The notes: generated by a model from the sequence alone, not told the origin. Numbered from the stretch's first letter, positions 54,248 through 63,586 are shown. The stretch: DNA of 64,000 nt from Actinocrinis puniceicyclus (GCF_018283645.1 NZ_JAGSXH010000011.1:26442-90441), one strand, 5' to 3'. Program-made: numbers and translations.

Positions 54248-57200
54248 TCAGTGCAGCAGACCGCCCAGGATGCCGGTCTGGGAAGGGCTCGGCGAGGATG
54301 ACGGCGCCGAACCGCTGCCGCCGCCCGTGTTGCCGCCGCTCCCGCCGCCGTGCCCCTGTTTCGCGTCGGTGCCGGACCCGTTCGTCGGCGCGCGGCGGGC
54401 GCTCGGCCCCGAGGATGTGCCGCCCGAACAGCCCGCGGGGTTTTGTGGCAGGTAAGTCACGTGGAACTCTTCCGTGCCGACCCGACCGCCACCACGCAGC
54501 AGCGTGCGCGTCACGGCCACTTGGAAGCCCGCCGCCCCGGCCTGTGTGCACGAACCGCGCGACGGGGACGGCTGGACGACCGCGGTGCGCTGGGATACCT
54601 GGATGCTGACGTCGTCGTACGACTTCTCTCCGAGGAGCGCCACCGTGAGCGAGCGATTCGCGTACGACGCGTAAAGGTACACCGGATGGTCGCCGGTGTT
54701 CGCCCACTGCAAGTCCGTGCCGGGGGCGACGACCGCCGCGTCGAGTCCCACCGGATACCGGTCGATGTAAGCGGCGTGTGGGTGGTGCTGCACGTCGCCC
54801 ATGCCGGCCGCGAAGGCCGCGTCGAACACCGCGGTCGCGACGGTGTCCACGCCGCCGGAGGGGTCGATGCCGGCGCGCTGCGCCGCGGCGCTCACCACGA
54901 AGCCGTTGGCCGCGCTCGGCGTACCGACCGTCCTGAGGAACGACCATGTGGCGCCGGGCGGCACGATGCCTCCGGCGACGAGCGAGGTCGCGCGCTGTAC
55001 GTTGGCGGCTCGGTTCGTCGCGTCCGCGACCGGCAGCGTGTCGCTGCCGAGCACGTCCGTGATGCCGAGCGCCTGGGCGGCTGCGGTGGTGAGGTCCGCC
55101 GGCAGCGGGCCGATCGACGCCTGCGCCTTTCGCGGCGCGGACGCCGTCAGCGCGGGCAGCACCGCGTCTGCCAGGGCTGCGGGGGCGAAGCCGCGTCCGT
55201 CCCGGGCGGGTACGAGGACCGGGCGCCCATGGTCGAGCACGAACGAGGCGTTCACCGCGGGCTGTTCCTGCGCCAGCGTCTTGGCGGAGAGGTAGCCGCG
55301 CAGCCGTGTCCCGTCGAGCCGGGCGGTCATCCGGCCGGTCGTGTCGGGGGCGATGGTGAGCGCGTCACCGATCTGAGAAGGTGTCAGGTCCGTCGCGTCG
55401 GCTCCGGTGATGAGCTCGATCGGCGCCGAGACCGCTGGTCGGGCGATGGTGTCCAGCGCACTCTGCAACGCGGCCGACGTCGCCTTGGGCTCGAGCAGTT
55501 GCACGGGAATGAGGATGGGGCCGTCGACGCGCAGATAACCGTTGCGGATCGCGGTGGTGGCGCCGGCGACGCTGAACTTGCGTCCCTCCCGCGGCGCGGT
55601 GACCACGGGTACGCCCTGGTGGAACCTGATGGAGCCCTCTACCATCGGGGTGCCGTAGGAGGCCGCGGCGGTCTCCAGCGCGCGGCTGAGCGTTGCCTCG
55701 TCCACTCTGGGTACGGGCGCGACCTGGTGCGTCGCGCCGAACAGCGCGGGGATGATCACGAACGGGTCGGTCCGCGCCTGCCGCGCGGCCCGCACGGTGC
55801 TCTCGGAATCGAGGGAGAGCCCTGATGCGACGGGGTCGAGCTCGGCCGGGGTCTGGCCGATCACCAGCGGGATCGGTGCGCGGGAGGCCGGGCCCAGCCG
55901 TTCGTCGAGCACCTGCTCGGCGGCGACGGGGCTCAGCCCGCCGATCGGCACGCCCGCCACGACGGTGCCGTGCGGCACGCCGCCGTCGAAGACTCCGCTC
56001 GCGACCGCCAACGCGATGCCGTAGAGCAGGGCGCACGCGCCGGCCACGACCGCAGCGGCCGTCAGCAGTCTGCTGCCCGGGTGGCGCGCGGAGCCGGCTT
56101 CGGTGCCGTCCTCTTCCGGGTGGCCGGGCTTGGTCGAGCCGGATCCGGAGCGCGCGGCGTGAGACGGCACAGCGTGGGACGGCACAGCGTGGGACGGCAC
56201 AGCGTGGGACGGCACTGGCTTCGCAGCCGGCGCGGGCGCGGGTGCGCGTACCGGTGTGGCTGCGGGCGCGGGTGTAGGTACGGGCTCGGGTACGGCTGCG
56301 GGTGCGTGCATGGGTGCGGACGCAGGCGCGGACGGCCGCGCGGCCGGCTTCGCGGGAATCCGGCGCAACTGTTGGGTCGGAGCATCGGGTGCTGTGATCC
56401 GACCGGCGGCGGGCGCGCCCGCGGGACCGCGCAGCGCCCTGGCGGTGGGTGACCCAGGATCCAGATACGCGGACTCGCCGGAGGAATTGTGGAAGATGCC
56501 CCCGAGGTAGCGCAGCGCGAGCGCGTGCCGGGCCGAGTCGTGCCCCTCCGCGGAGCCACCGACGCCGGGGAAGACCGCGGGCTGGGTCGGCACGCCGTAG
56601 CGCCCGCCGAAACCCGAAGACGGCACCACCCCGGGCACGTACTCGTAAGGGGCCTGATCCGCGCGGGTGAACCCGCCCGCGGCTGGATCCGACGCAGCCG
56701 CGCGGTCCGCCGGTTCGTCGCGGAACCAGTGCGCCGGCAGGTCCTCACCCGCGATGGCCGCGGCCACGCCGATGTCCGCCTCGTCGAACCCGGCCGCATC
56801 GAGCGAGGCTCGGTCGAGCGCGCTCTCGGCTCCGGCGGCGCCCTCGGTGGCGCGCGCCAGACCGGCCTGCGCCGCGGTGGCCTTCTCCAGGTCGAGGCCG
56901 AAGACCTGCTCAAGGGTGTCGTTGAAGGCGAACGCCAGCGCCGCGGCGTTCGCCTGCGCGGCCTGGTCCGGCGGCAGCGTCGTGGTCAGCAGCGCCGCAG
57001 TGGGCCGGGTGTCGTGCGGCAGCGGCACCACGAGTGTCGCGGTGGTGAGCGCGGCCAGTTCCGACGGCAGTGCGCTGGGACGCGCCGGCGAGGCGGCCAC
57101 CTGCGCGAAGGGCGTGGCCGGTGCGGCGTCGCGGCGCTGACCCGAAACACCCTGCGGCACCGCGTCGCCATCAAGGTCCTCCCACGGAGCGTGCGGCCGC

Positions 57201-57598
57201 AGCGTCGTCGAGGGCTGCGGCGGCGTCGGCGGAAGCTTGATCACCAATCGCGCGGTCGCCTCCGAGGCGGAGGAGACGCGCAGCCCCTCTGGCTGTGGGG
57301 CCGCTGAATCAGCACGGGAAGCGGGATCGGGCGGGGCCGGATCCGGCTGCGGAACGGGCAGATATCCGCCGTAGCTGTCCGAGAGCGGGTCGGGGAACGG
57401 CGTCAGGTTGTAGCCGGGGTCGGCCGGATCCGGGAACCGGGGCAGCGGCGGAAAGTCCAGCAGATCGGTGGCGCCGCCGAAGGCCGCCTGTTCGCGGCGC
57501 TGCTCGCGCTGACCGGACGCGAGCTGCGGGTCGTGCGCGTCGCGGCGCCGGGGATCCGTGCCGCGTGCCGGGTAATCCGTGGATTCTGGAGCGTTCAC
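54248..57598 (-). CDS. VanW-family protein with long disordered N-terminus
   Basis: 1116 residues from the GTG at 57598 (start uncertain). The first ~505 residues are low-complexity Pro/Ala/Asp-rich and probably cytoplasmic and disordered, with PSHAV pentapeptide repeats near 463-480. One membrane helix (LLTAAAVVAGACALLYGIALA) lies at ~511-537. The outer part has repeated PG_binding_4-type domains (VPHGTVVAGVPIGGLSPVAAEQVL onward) and a VanW domain (ATNRAANVQRATSLVAGGIVPPGATWSF, GGVDTVATAVFDAAFAAGM, HPVYLYASY). The C-terminal ~60 residues are Gly/Ser-rich. VanW proteins are linked to wall and glycopeptide responses but have no proven activity. Confidence 0.85.
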   Translation of the reverse strand: MNAPESTDYPARGTDPRRRDAHDPQLASGQREQRREQAAFGGATDLLDFPPLPRFPDPADPGYNLTPFPDPLSDSYGGYLPVPQPDPAPPDPASRADSAAPQPEGLRVSSASEATARLVIKLPPTPPQPSTTLRPHAPWEDLDGDAVPQGVSGQRRDAAPATPFAQVAASPARPSALPSELAALTTATLVVPLPHDTRPTAALLTTTLPPDQAAQANAAALAFAFNDTLEQVFGLDLEKATAAQAGLARATEGAAGAESALDRASLDAAGFDEADIGVAAAIAGEDLPAHWFRDEPADRAAASDPAAGGFTRADQAPYEYVPGVVPSSGFGGRYGVPTQPAVFPGVGGSAEGHDSARHALALRYLGGIFHNSSGESAYLDPGSPTARALRGPAGAPAAGRITAPDAPTQQLRRIPAKPAARPSAPASAPMHAPAAVPEPVPTPAPAATPVRAPAPAPAAKPVPSHAVPSHAVPSHAVPSHAARSGSGSTKPGHPEEDGTEAGSARHPGSRLLTAAAVVAGACALLYGIALAVASGVFDGGVPHGTVVAGVPIGGLSPVAAEQVLDERLGPASRAPIPLVIGQTPAELDPVASGLSLDSESTVRAARQARTDPFVIIPALFGATHQVAPVPRVDEATLSRALETAAASYGTPMVEGSIRFHQGVPVVTAPREGRKFSVAGATTAIRNGYLRVDGPILIPVQLLEPKATSAALQSALDTIARPAVSAPIELITGADATDLTPSQIGDALTIAPDTTGRMTARLDGTRLRGYLSAKTLAQEQPAVNASFVLDHGRPVLVPARDGRGFAPAALADAVLPALTASAPRKAQASIGPLPADLTTAAAQALGITDVLGSDTLPVADATNRAANVQRATSLVAGGIVPPGATWSFLRTVGTPSAANGFVVSAAAQRAGIDPSGGVDTVATAVFDAAFAAGMGDVQHHPHAAYIDRYPVGLDAAVVAPGTDLQWANTGDHPVYLYASYANRSLTVALLGEKSYDDVSIQVSQRTAVVQPSPSRGSCTQAGAAGFQVAVTRTLLRGGGRVGTEEFHVTYLPQNPAGCSGGTSSGPSARRAPTNGSGTDAKQGHGGGSGGNTGGGSGSAPSSSPSPSQTGILGGLLH
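56166..56210 (-). repeat. Three 15-bp tandem repeats encoding PSHAV
   Basis: GGCACAGCGTGGGAC occurs three times in a row, encoding PSHAV on the minus strand within the disordered part of the VanW protein. DNA identity between copies is complete, so copy number may vary. Confidence 0.9.
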
Positions 57599-57833
57599 AG
57601 CGCCGTTCCGGCCTTCCAGATCGCAGATCGACGTCCGCGCCGCCGCATCGGCTTGATCACGGACAGTGCCTAGACGACACCATAACGTGACTGTCGTTGC
57701 CAGGAGGGCGGACGACTGAGATTCCACCGTCGCGAGTGATGCGCTCAGGAGACCTCTCGGGGCTGCTTCGGCGCTTCGAGCAGGGTGGAAGGATCGGCGC
57801 CCGCCTCAGCGGGCACTCACCGGGCGGCCGAGT

Positions 57834-58469
57834 TCACCCCTTCGGGCCGGGAGCCGGGCCCGAAGCCCCGGCGGCGCCCGGATGCCGGGCGAGACGGGCG
57901 TTGAGCGAGGCGAGCCACGCCCGGTATGCCGACACGATGATCAGGGTCATGCCGCCGAACAGGTAAGTGATCGACTTCCAGTCGTTCGGCAGGATGACGT
58001 CGCCCTTGACCGCGAAGGAAGGCGGCGGGCCGAGGTAGGTCAGCAGGACCAGCGCCAGCAGCCAGCCGGCGGAGGCGAGGCTGACCGCGGAAAGGCGGGT
58101 GGGCCGCCACGAGTCGGCCTCCCCGGGGGCGAGCAGTTCGCTCAGGCCGAGCAGCAGGCCGACCAGTCCGCCGAAGGCGAGCAGCAGGCCCGTGGGCCAG
58201 GCCACGCCGAACCAGCTGGCGTCGGCGCGGTGCCCGAAGGAGCCAAGTGCGCCGACCACCAGGCCGACGACCGCCGCGAGCAGGAGCAAGAACAGGCGCA
58301 CGGCCTTCGCGCGCGCCGCCGAGCCCGGCGCGCGCTCGTCCCGCGGGGCGGCGCGGGGGACCTCGTCCCGCGGCTGCGCTACGGCGTCGTCCGCGACACC
58401 GTTTCGGGCGGCCCTCTTCGGGGCGGCGTCCTGCGGACGGATCGGTTTCGGTCGGCTCACGGCTGCCAT
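57834..58469 (-). CDS. DUF6113 membrane protein
   Basis: 211 residues. After ~65 charged disordered residues there are four hydrophobic helices (VRLFLLLLAAVVGLVVGALG, WPTGLLLAFGGLVGLLLGL, LASAGWLLALVLLTYLG, ITYLFGGMTLIIVSAYRAWL). This fits the DUF6113 proteins encoded next to mshB in Streptomyces. The function is unknown. The ATG at 58469 is chosen because the longer frame to 58631 runs into the palindromic repeat element and is not protein-like. Confidence 0.78.
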   Translation of the reverse strand: MAAVSRPKPIRPQDAAPKRAARNGVADDAVAQPRDEVPRAAPRDERAPGSAARAKAVRLFLLLLAAVVGLVVGALGSFGHRADASWFGVAWPTGLLLAFGGLVGLLLGLSELLAPGEADSWRPTRLSAVSLASAGWLLALVLLTYLGPPPSFAVKGDVILPNDWKSITYLFGGMTLIIVSAYRAWLASLNARLARHPGAAGASGPAPGPKG

Positions 58470-58577
58470 TGTGCGCTGTCCGCGGCGCTCGCTTCCATCT
58501 CGCAGGTAGCCGGCGGCCACTCGGCTCGGCCTTTCGGGGGCGAACCGGCCGGCCGATCGCCACCCGTCTCTCCTCGA

Positions 58578-58639
58578 CGGCAACGCAGTGAGCGTTGTCG
58601 ATCGGCCGATTCGCCCCCAAAACCAGACCAAACGCCCTC
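58578..58639 (+). repeat. 62-bp direct repeat, copy 1
   Basis: It is identical at 60 of 62 positions to 58791-58852 (two C/T differences), 213 bp downstream. Its last 25 bp form the left arm of a perfect palindrome. Confidence 0.92.
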
Positions 58640-58665
58640 AGAGGGCGTTTGGTCTGGTTTTGGGG
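58615..58665. repeat. 51-bp perfect palindrome (25-bp arms, 1-nt centre)
   Basis: The arm from 58615 (CCCCAAAACCAGACC...) to 58639 is exactly repeated as reverse complement at 58641-58665, with a single A between. It can form a cruciform or a 25-bp RNA hairpin in the gap between mshB and the DUF6113 gene, and may end mshB transcription. Confidence 0.95.
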
Positions 58666-58852
58666 TCAACCATCACGATAGTTAGACGTCCGTTTTGCCC
58701 GAGAAGTCGGGTATCAGGCAGCGAATCGGCCAAGCGGCGGCGCTCGCAAGGCGCCGGAACACCCTCATACCGGGTTGTCTGTGGGTGTTTCGGCAACGCA
58801 GCGAGCGTCGTCGATCGGCCGATTCGCCCCCAAAACCAGACCAAACGCCCTC
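58641..58852. mobile_element. MITE-like 212-bp element with 25-bp perfect terminal inverted repeats
   Basis: The 25-bp sequence at 58641-58665 is perfectly repeated, inverted, at 58828-58852. Inside lies a further imperfect inverted repeat (58721-58764 against 58783-58827, about 80% paired, 18-nt loop). The element ends directly at the mshB stop codon and the trinucleotide TCA occurs on both sides (58638-58640 and 58853-58855), a possible 3-bp target duplication. No coding capacity. The mobile nature is inferred; only the repeats are directly seen. Confidence 0.5.
58791..58852 (+). repeat. 62-bp direct repeat, copy 2
   Basis: Second copy of the 62-bp repeat, abutting the mshB stop codon at 58853. 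It is also the right end of the MITE-like element. Confidence 0.92.
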
Positions 58853-59746
58853 TCAGACCTCCAAACCCGCGAACAGGTCGGTTTCCGGCTTGTCCGGACC
58901 GGGTTCGCCGCGCGCCAACTGGAAGTACTCGACGCCCATCACCTGCTGGCCGAGCATGTTGGACAGCGCGAAGAACGGGCCGTCCACCGCGATCTGCGTG
59001 GCGTGCGCGCGCATCGCGGCGGCCTTGCGCTCGGCGTACTGCTCGGCGTGCACGACCGCCGTGACGGTGTCGTCCTCGGCGACGAACGGCAGGTCGTCGA
59101 CCTCGTCGACCACGGTGAAGCCGGTGGAGCCCCCGGTCTCGCGCAGCGCTTCCAACCCCGCCCGGATCACCGAGCGCGGCAGCGTGGCCCAATAGATCTT
59201 GTCCACCGCGTGCGGGGTTTCGGTACCCGGATCCGCGGCCAGTTCCGCGGCACGCATCGCCACCCGGTGCGCCTGGATGTGATCCGGGTGGCCGTAGCCG
59301 CCGAACTCGTTGTACGTGACCAGCACCTGCGGCCGCACCTGTTGGATGACCGGGACCAGCAGCGCCGCGGCCTCGTCGACGTCCGCCTGCCAGAAACAGT
59401 CGGCCCGGTCGTTCGGCTCGGTGCCCATCATCCCGGAGTCCCGGTACCGGCCCGGTCCGCCGAGGAAACGGAAATCGGTGACGCCGAGTTCACGCATCGC
59501 CGCCGCCAGTTCGGTGATCCGGTGCGGGCCGAGCCGATCCTCCCGGTCCGCGGCCAGGTACGCCAACTCGGGCAGCATCACCTCCCCCATCTCGCCGAGG
59601 GTGCAGGTGACCAGGGTCACGCGCGCGCCCTCCGCGGCATACTTCGCCATGGTCGCGCCGGTGGTGATGGACTCGTCGTCCGGGTGGGCGTGGACGAAAA
59701 GGATCGACTGACCGGTACGCGGCAGCGGACTCATACGACGCCTCAT
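58853..59746 (-). CDS. mshB: GlcNAc-Ins deacetylase MshB (mycothiol biosynthesis)
   Basis: 297-residue LmbE-family zinc deacetylase that makes GlcN-Ins, the second step of mycothiol synthesis. Zinc motifs: [17 protein letters not shown] and [36 protein letters not shown] is the MshB-specific block. The ATG at 59746 is supported by TACGCT exactly 7 nt upstream; the ATG four codons later is a fallback. Its stop codon borders a 62-bp repeat. Together with mca (47.9 kb) it shows that the organism makes and uses mycothiol. Confidence 0.95.
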   Translation of the reverse strand: MRRRMSPLPRTGQSILFVHAHPDDESITTGATMAKYAAEGARVTLVTCTLGEMGEVMLPELAYLAADREDRLGPHRITELAAAMRELGVTDFRFLGGPGRYRDSGMMGTEPNDRADCFWQADVDEAAALLVPVIQQVRPQVLVTYNEFGGYGHPDHIQAHRVAMRAAELAADPGTETPHAVDKIYWATLPRSVIRAGLEALRETGGSTGFTVVDEVDDLPFVAEDDTVTAVVHAEQYAERKAAAMRAHATQIAVDGPFFALSNMLGQQVMGVEYFQLARGEPGPDKPETDLFAGLEV

Positions 59747-59753
59747 GACCACA

Positions 59754-59759
59754 AGCGTA
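59754..59759 (-). promoter_or_regulatory. -10 hexamer TACGCT of mshB, leaderless
   Basis: Minus-strand TACGCT, then 7 nt, then the mshB ATG. Confidence 0.5.
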
Positions 59760-59936
59760 AGCGCGTGGTCCGGTAGAAGTCCGCCCACGACGTCTCGCAG
59801 TGCCGCCACGGATCGTATTCACTCGGTAACAGGAAACGAAGGGATTTCGGGGTCCTGACGCGCCTTCAGCGATTGATGAAGCAGTACACATACGCGGGTT
59901 CGCCGCACCGACCCGGGAAAGGACAACGCACCGCAG

Positions 59937-60602
59937 ATGATGGATACGACCCCGGTGTCTCCGGACGTATCAAAGCGACCCCGAACCCCCGACGAGGCCG
60001 CCATGTGGTACGCGGTCACACTCGGTTGGCCGGTCACGCCGGGCGGCGATGTGGCCGGGAAGCCGCAGGCCGCAGGCGAACCCGGCCAACCCGCCTGCTC
60101 CGCCTGGCTGGCACCCAGCCCATGGCAGTGGGCCGCCTCCTGCGCGCCCGATCTGGTACGGACCCTGTGGCGGCTCTCACCCGGCGCGCCGGTCCTCGCG
60201 GTCCTCGGACGTCCCGTGCCGGGAGCGCGACGGCTCGGCATCGTGGACGTGCCCGCGCTGGTAGGCGTCGCGGCGCTGGAACGACTCGGCAAACACCCGG
60301 CCGCGGTCGGCCCGATCACCGACGGACAGGGCCGCATCCGGTTCCTCGTCGACCTGGGAACCGACCCGGAGGCCGAGTTCGGCCTGGCCAAGTGGCGCAA
60401 GGCAGGGCTCGACCTACGGGTCTGGGGGGCGGGCCGCAGCTGCCCGCTACCGACCCCGGGCGCGGCGGGGCCCTCCTGGGTGGTCTGGGCCGTGCCGCCC
60501 GACCCGCAGCGGCGCGCCCTGCCCCAAGCCCATCAGGTGGCCGTGGTGCTGGACCGAGCGGTACGCGACGCCTACCCGGCGTTGTGGCATGCCGCGGAGT
60601 GA
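59937..60602 (+). CDS. Prim-pol N-terminal-like domain protein
   Basis: 221 residues. The N-terminal AAMWYAVTLGWPVTPGGDVAGKP resembles the start of the bifunctional DNA primase/polymerase domain (the A-x-x-Y-A-x-x-G-W-P-V-x-P pattern). The rest (GIVDVPALVGVAALERLG, IRFLVDLGTD, WVVWAVPPDP) fits the short, solitary, probably degenerate prim-pol-like proteins common in Streptomyces. The acidic DxD triad of active enzymes is not obvious, so catalytic activity is doubtful. GAAAGGA lies ~13 nt before the ATG at 59937. Confidence 0.7.
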   Translation: MMDTTPVSPDVSKRPRTPDEAAMWYAVTLGWPVTPGGDVAGKPQAAGEPGQPACSAWLAPSPWQWAASCAPDLVRTLWRLSPGAPVLAVLGRPVPGARRLGIVDVPALVGVAALERLGKHPAAVGPITDGQGRIRFLVDLGTDPEAEFGLAKWRKAGLDLRVWGAGRSCPLPTPGAAGPSWVVWAVPPDPQRRALPQAHQVAVVLDRAVRDAYPALWHAAE

Positions 60603-60651
60603 AGGCGACGCGGGCGCGGCCGAAGCCGGCGAAGCGCCCGCAACGCCCCGA

Positions 60652-60657
60652 TAGGAT
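60652..60657 (+). promoter_or_regulatory. -10 hexamer TAGGAT of S9 peptidase gene, leaderless
   Basis: TAGGAT, then 7 nt, then the ATG at 60665. It is identical in hexamer and spacing to the rmlB promoter. Confidence 0.55.
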
Positions 60658-60664
60658 CAAGGGC

Positions 60665-62854
60665 ATGCCCGATGAGCTCTCCTTTCCCCGGCAGTACGCC
60701 CGCACCCAGCGCTTCACCCTCGGCACGCCGCGGGCGTTCGCTATCGCCCCGGACGGCACGCGGATCGCTTTCCTGCGCGGCAAGAACGGCACCGACCGGG
60801 CGACCTGCCTGTGGACCGCGGACCCGGAGACCGGGGCGGAGAGGCTGATCGCCGACCCGGTGCGACTGCTCGCCGGGACCGGCGGCGAGCAACTGACCGA
60901 GGAGGAGAAGGCGCGCCGGGAGCGTTCGCGGCAGGGCGCCGCGGGAATCGTCGACTTCGCGGCCGACCGGGCCGTACGATGCGCCGTCTTCGCGCTGTCC
61001 GGACGGCTTTTCGTCGCCGACCTGACCGGTACCGACCCGGACGGTGCGGGCGTGCGCGAACTGCCCGCGCAGGGTCCGGTCATCGACCCGCGGCCGAACC
61101 CGGACGGGACACGCGTGGCGTATCTCTCCGGTGGCGCGCTGCGCGTCATCGGCATCGAAGGCACCGGGGATCGGGCTCTGGCGGCGCCGGACGGCCCGAA
61201 CGTCACCTACGGCGCCGCGGACTTCATCGCCGCCGAGGAACTGGACCGGCACCGCGGCTACTGGTGGTCCCCGGACGGCAGCGAGGTGCTGGCCGCCCGC
61301 GTCGACGACTCGCCGGTGAGCCGCTGGCACATCGCCGACCCGGCCAACCCGCAGCAGCCGGCCCGCGAGATCGGCTACCCGGCGGCGGGGACCGCGAACG
61401 CGCTGGTCGGCTTGGTCCGACTGGGCCTGGACGGCGCGCGCACGCCGGTGACCTGGGAGCGCGCCGGCCGCCCCGGGAAGCAGGAAGCGGATTCGGCGGA
61501 CGGGTCGGCGTTCGAATACCTCGCCTCGGTGCACTGGTCGATGTACGGGCCGCCGCTGCTGGTCGTGCTCTCCCGGGATCAGCGCACGGCCCGGATCCTC
61601 GCGCTCGCGCCGGACGGCTCGACGAAGGTGCTGGTGGAGGAGCGCGACCCGGCCTGGATCGAGTCCTTCCCCGGCTCGCCCTGCTGGTCGCCGAGCGGCG
61701 AACCTGCCTGGATCGCACCGCGCGGCGACGCATACCGACTGCTGCTCGGCGACCGCGTCCTCACCGCGGACGAGGTGCAGGTGCGCGCCTTGCTCGGCCT
61801 GAACGCGCAATACGCGTTCCTGTCGGTCTCCTTCGAGGATCCGACGCGGATCCACGTCGTCCGCGTCCGCCTCGCGGACGGCACGCTGACACACCTCGGT
61901 TCGGCCGACGGGGTGAACACGGCGGTGATCGGCGGCTCGCTCGCCGTCCTCACGTCCGCGACGCTCGACGAGCCGAACCGGCGCGTCGCGGTGCTGCGGA
62001 TCGAGGGCCCGGACGGCGGCGCGCCGAAGCAACTGAGCGAGTTGCGGTCGGTCACCGCGCGGCCGAGCATCACGGCGCGGCCGCGTGAGCTCGTGCTCGG
62101 CGAGCGGGCGCTGCGCGGCGCCCTGATGCTGCCTTCGAACCACGTCCCGGGCACCAAGCTGCCGGTTCTGCTCGATCCGTACGGCGGACCGCACGGCCAG
62201 CTCGCGGTGGCATCACACAATGCGTATCTGTCTGCGCAGTGGTTCGCCGAACAGGGCTTCGCGGTGCTGGTCGCGGACGGGCGCGGCACGCCCGGCCGCG
62301 GACCGGCCTGGGACCGCTCGGTGCGTGACGACTTCGCCGGCGCGACCCTGGACGACCAGGTCGACGCGCTGCACTCGCTTCTGGCGCAGTTCCCCGACCT
62401 CGATCGCGACCGCGTCGCCATCCGCGGGTGGTCCTACGGCGGCTACCTCTCGGCCCTCGCGGTGCTCAAGCGCCCGGACGTGTTCCACGCGGCCGTCGTC
62501 GGCGCGCCCGTGACCGACTGGCGGATGTACGACACCGGATACACCGAGCGGTACCTCGGCCATCCGGATCAGGCGCCTGAAATCTACAACGCCAACTCCC
62601 TCTTCCCCGACGCCGGCCCGGGCGCATGGCAGTGGGCCGAACCGCACCGCCCGATGATGATCATCCACGGGCTGGCCGACGACAACGTGGTCGCCGCGCA
62701 CACGCTTCGGCTCTCCTCGGCGCTGCTGGCCGCCGGCCGCCCGCACGAGGTGCTGCCCCTGTCCGGGGTGACCCACATGACGCCGGCGGAAGTGGTCACC
62801 GAGAACCTGATGCTGCTTCAGATCGACTTCCTGCGCCGTGCCCTGGCCCGCTGA
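60665..62854 (+). CDS. S9-family prolyl oligopeptidase (DPP-IV-like)
   Basis: 729 residues. The N-terminal ~480 residues form a beta-propeller (RAFAIAPDGTRIAFLRGKNGTD, GYWWSPDGSEVLAARVDDSPV with the HxxR-like DPP-IV region, FEYLASVHWSMYG). The C-terminal alpha/beta hydrolase has the catalytic Ser in RGWSYGGYLSALA (~590), Asp in HGLADDNVV (~673) and His in SGVTHMTP (~702). The AAEELDRHRGYWWSPDG segment with its double Glu matches the dipeptidyl-peptidase IV substrate-anchoring helix. It is probably a cytoplasmic Xaa-Pro dipeptidyl peptidase; no signal peptide is present. Confidence 0.93.
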   Translation: MPDELSFPRQYARTQRFTLGTPRAFAIAPDGTRIAFLRGKNGTDRATCLWTADPETGAERLIADPVRLLAGTGGEQLTEEEKARRERSRQGAAGIVDFAADRAVRCAVFALSGRLFVADLTGTDPDGAGVRELPAQGPVIDPRPNPDGTRVAYLSGGALRVIGIEGTGDRALAAPDGPNVTYGAADFIAAEELDRHRGYWWSPDGSEVLAARVDDSPVSRWHIADPANPQQPAREIGYPAAGTANALVGLVRLGLDGARTPVTWERAGRPGKQEADSADGSAFEYLASVHWSMYGPPLLVVLSRDQRTARILALAPDGSTKVLVEERDPAWIESFPGSPCWSPSGEPAWIAPRGDAYRLLLGDRVLTADEVQVRALLGLNAQYAFLSVSFEDPTRIHVVRVRLADGTLTHLGSADGVNTAVIGGSLAVLTSATLDEPNRRVAVLRIEGPDGGAPKQLSELRSVTARPSITARPRELVLGERALRGALMLPSNHVPGTKLPVLLDPYGGPHGQLAVASHNAYLSAQWFAEQGFAVLVADGRGTPGRGPAWDRSVRDDFAGATLDDQVDALHSLLAQFPDLDRDRVAIRGWSYGGYLSALAVLKRPDVFHAAVVGAPVTDWRMYDTGYTERYLGHPDQAPEIYNANSLFPDAGPGAWQWAEPHRPMMIIHGLADDNVVAAHTLRLSSALLAAGRPHEVLPLSGVTHMTPAEVVTENLMLLQIDFLRRALAR

Positions 62855-62936
62855 CCGCCCTTCGGGACGAGTCGTAGCGAAACCGTGACAACCGTGCCGC
62901 CGTGCTGTCGTCAACTCGTATGACAGCAACCTGTGT

Positions 62937-62964
62937 GGAACCAGTACTCTTTCTGGACGGTCGG
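62937..62964 (+). promoter_or_regulatory. ECF-type promoter GGAACC-N16-GGTCGG
   Basis: GGAACC (62937-62942) and GGTCGG (62959-62964) are separated by 16 bp, matching the GGAAC/-GTC pattern of many group-IV sigma factors. It lies 44 bp upstream of the sigma factor ATG, suggesting autoregulation. Confidence 0.45.
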
Positions 62965-63007
62965 TCATGGTCGAATCGGGATCACCCCGGAACGCGGGTG
63001 ACGGCCG

Positions 63008-63586
63008 ATGACCGTCACCTCAGTCGGGGCAGGAATGAGCGACACCGCCGACAACTGGCCGATCCTGGCCGAGCCGGAGCTTGCCGGGCCGCCCACGGGC
63101 CGCCGCAAGCTCGATTCCGACGCGGTGGCCGCCGAACTGTTCGCGGCGCACTACGGGAGGCTGGCCGGCTGGTGCCGCAGACTGCTGGACGACGACGACA
63201 CCTCGCACGAGATAGCCATGGAGGCGTTCACGCGGCTGATCGTGCGACTGCGCAAAGTCGAGGACCCGGTCGGCTACTTGTACGTCATAGCCGCCAACCT
63301 GGTGCGTGACCACTGGCGCAAGACCCGCCGGGAACGCGAGATACTGCGGCATTCCAAGCACACCTACACGGCCGCCGTGGGCGAAGCCGAATTCCGCGAA
63401 CGGGACCTGCGCTCGCTTGTCGAGAAGCTGCCCGACCGGCTGCGCGTCACGGTACTGCTGTACTACTACGCCGGATTCCCGCTCGCGGACGTCGCCCGGC
63501 TGACCAACCGGCCGGCGGGCACGGTCAAGAGCGACCTGTTCCAGGCCCGCGCGCAACTGCGCCAAGCGCTGGATGGCGCCCGATGA
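63008..63586 (+). CDS. ECF-type RNA polymerase sigma factor
   Basis: 192 residues. Sigma region 2 spans ~40-115 (AAELFAAHYGRLAGWCRRLL, SHEIAMEAFTRLIVRL, VGYLYVIAANLVRDHWRKTRRERE). Region 4 spans ~135-190 (SLVEKLPDRLRVTVLLYYYAGFPLADVARLTNRPAGTVKSDLFQARAQLRQAL). No region 3 is present, so it is group IV. The ATG at 63035 is an alternative start nine codons later. The stop overlaps the next gene (ATGA), whose membrane protein product may be its anti-sigma partner. Confidence 0.92.
   Translation: MTVTSVGAGMSDTADNWPILAEPELAGPPTGRRKLDSDAVAAELFAAHYGRLAGWCRRLLDDDDTSHEIAMEAFTRLIVRLRKVEDPVGYLYVIAANLVRDHWRKTRREREILRHSKHTYTAAVGEAEFRERDLRSLVEKLPDRLRVTVLLYYYAGFPLADVARLTNRPAGTVKSDLFQARAQLRQALDGAR

Noticed and set aside
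57599..57727. N-terminal extension of the VanW protein
   Set aside because: A promoter-like TATGGT lies within it and the residues look random; the GTG at 57598 is preferred but not certain.
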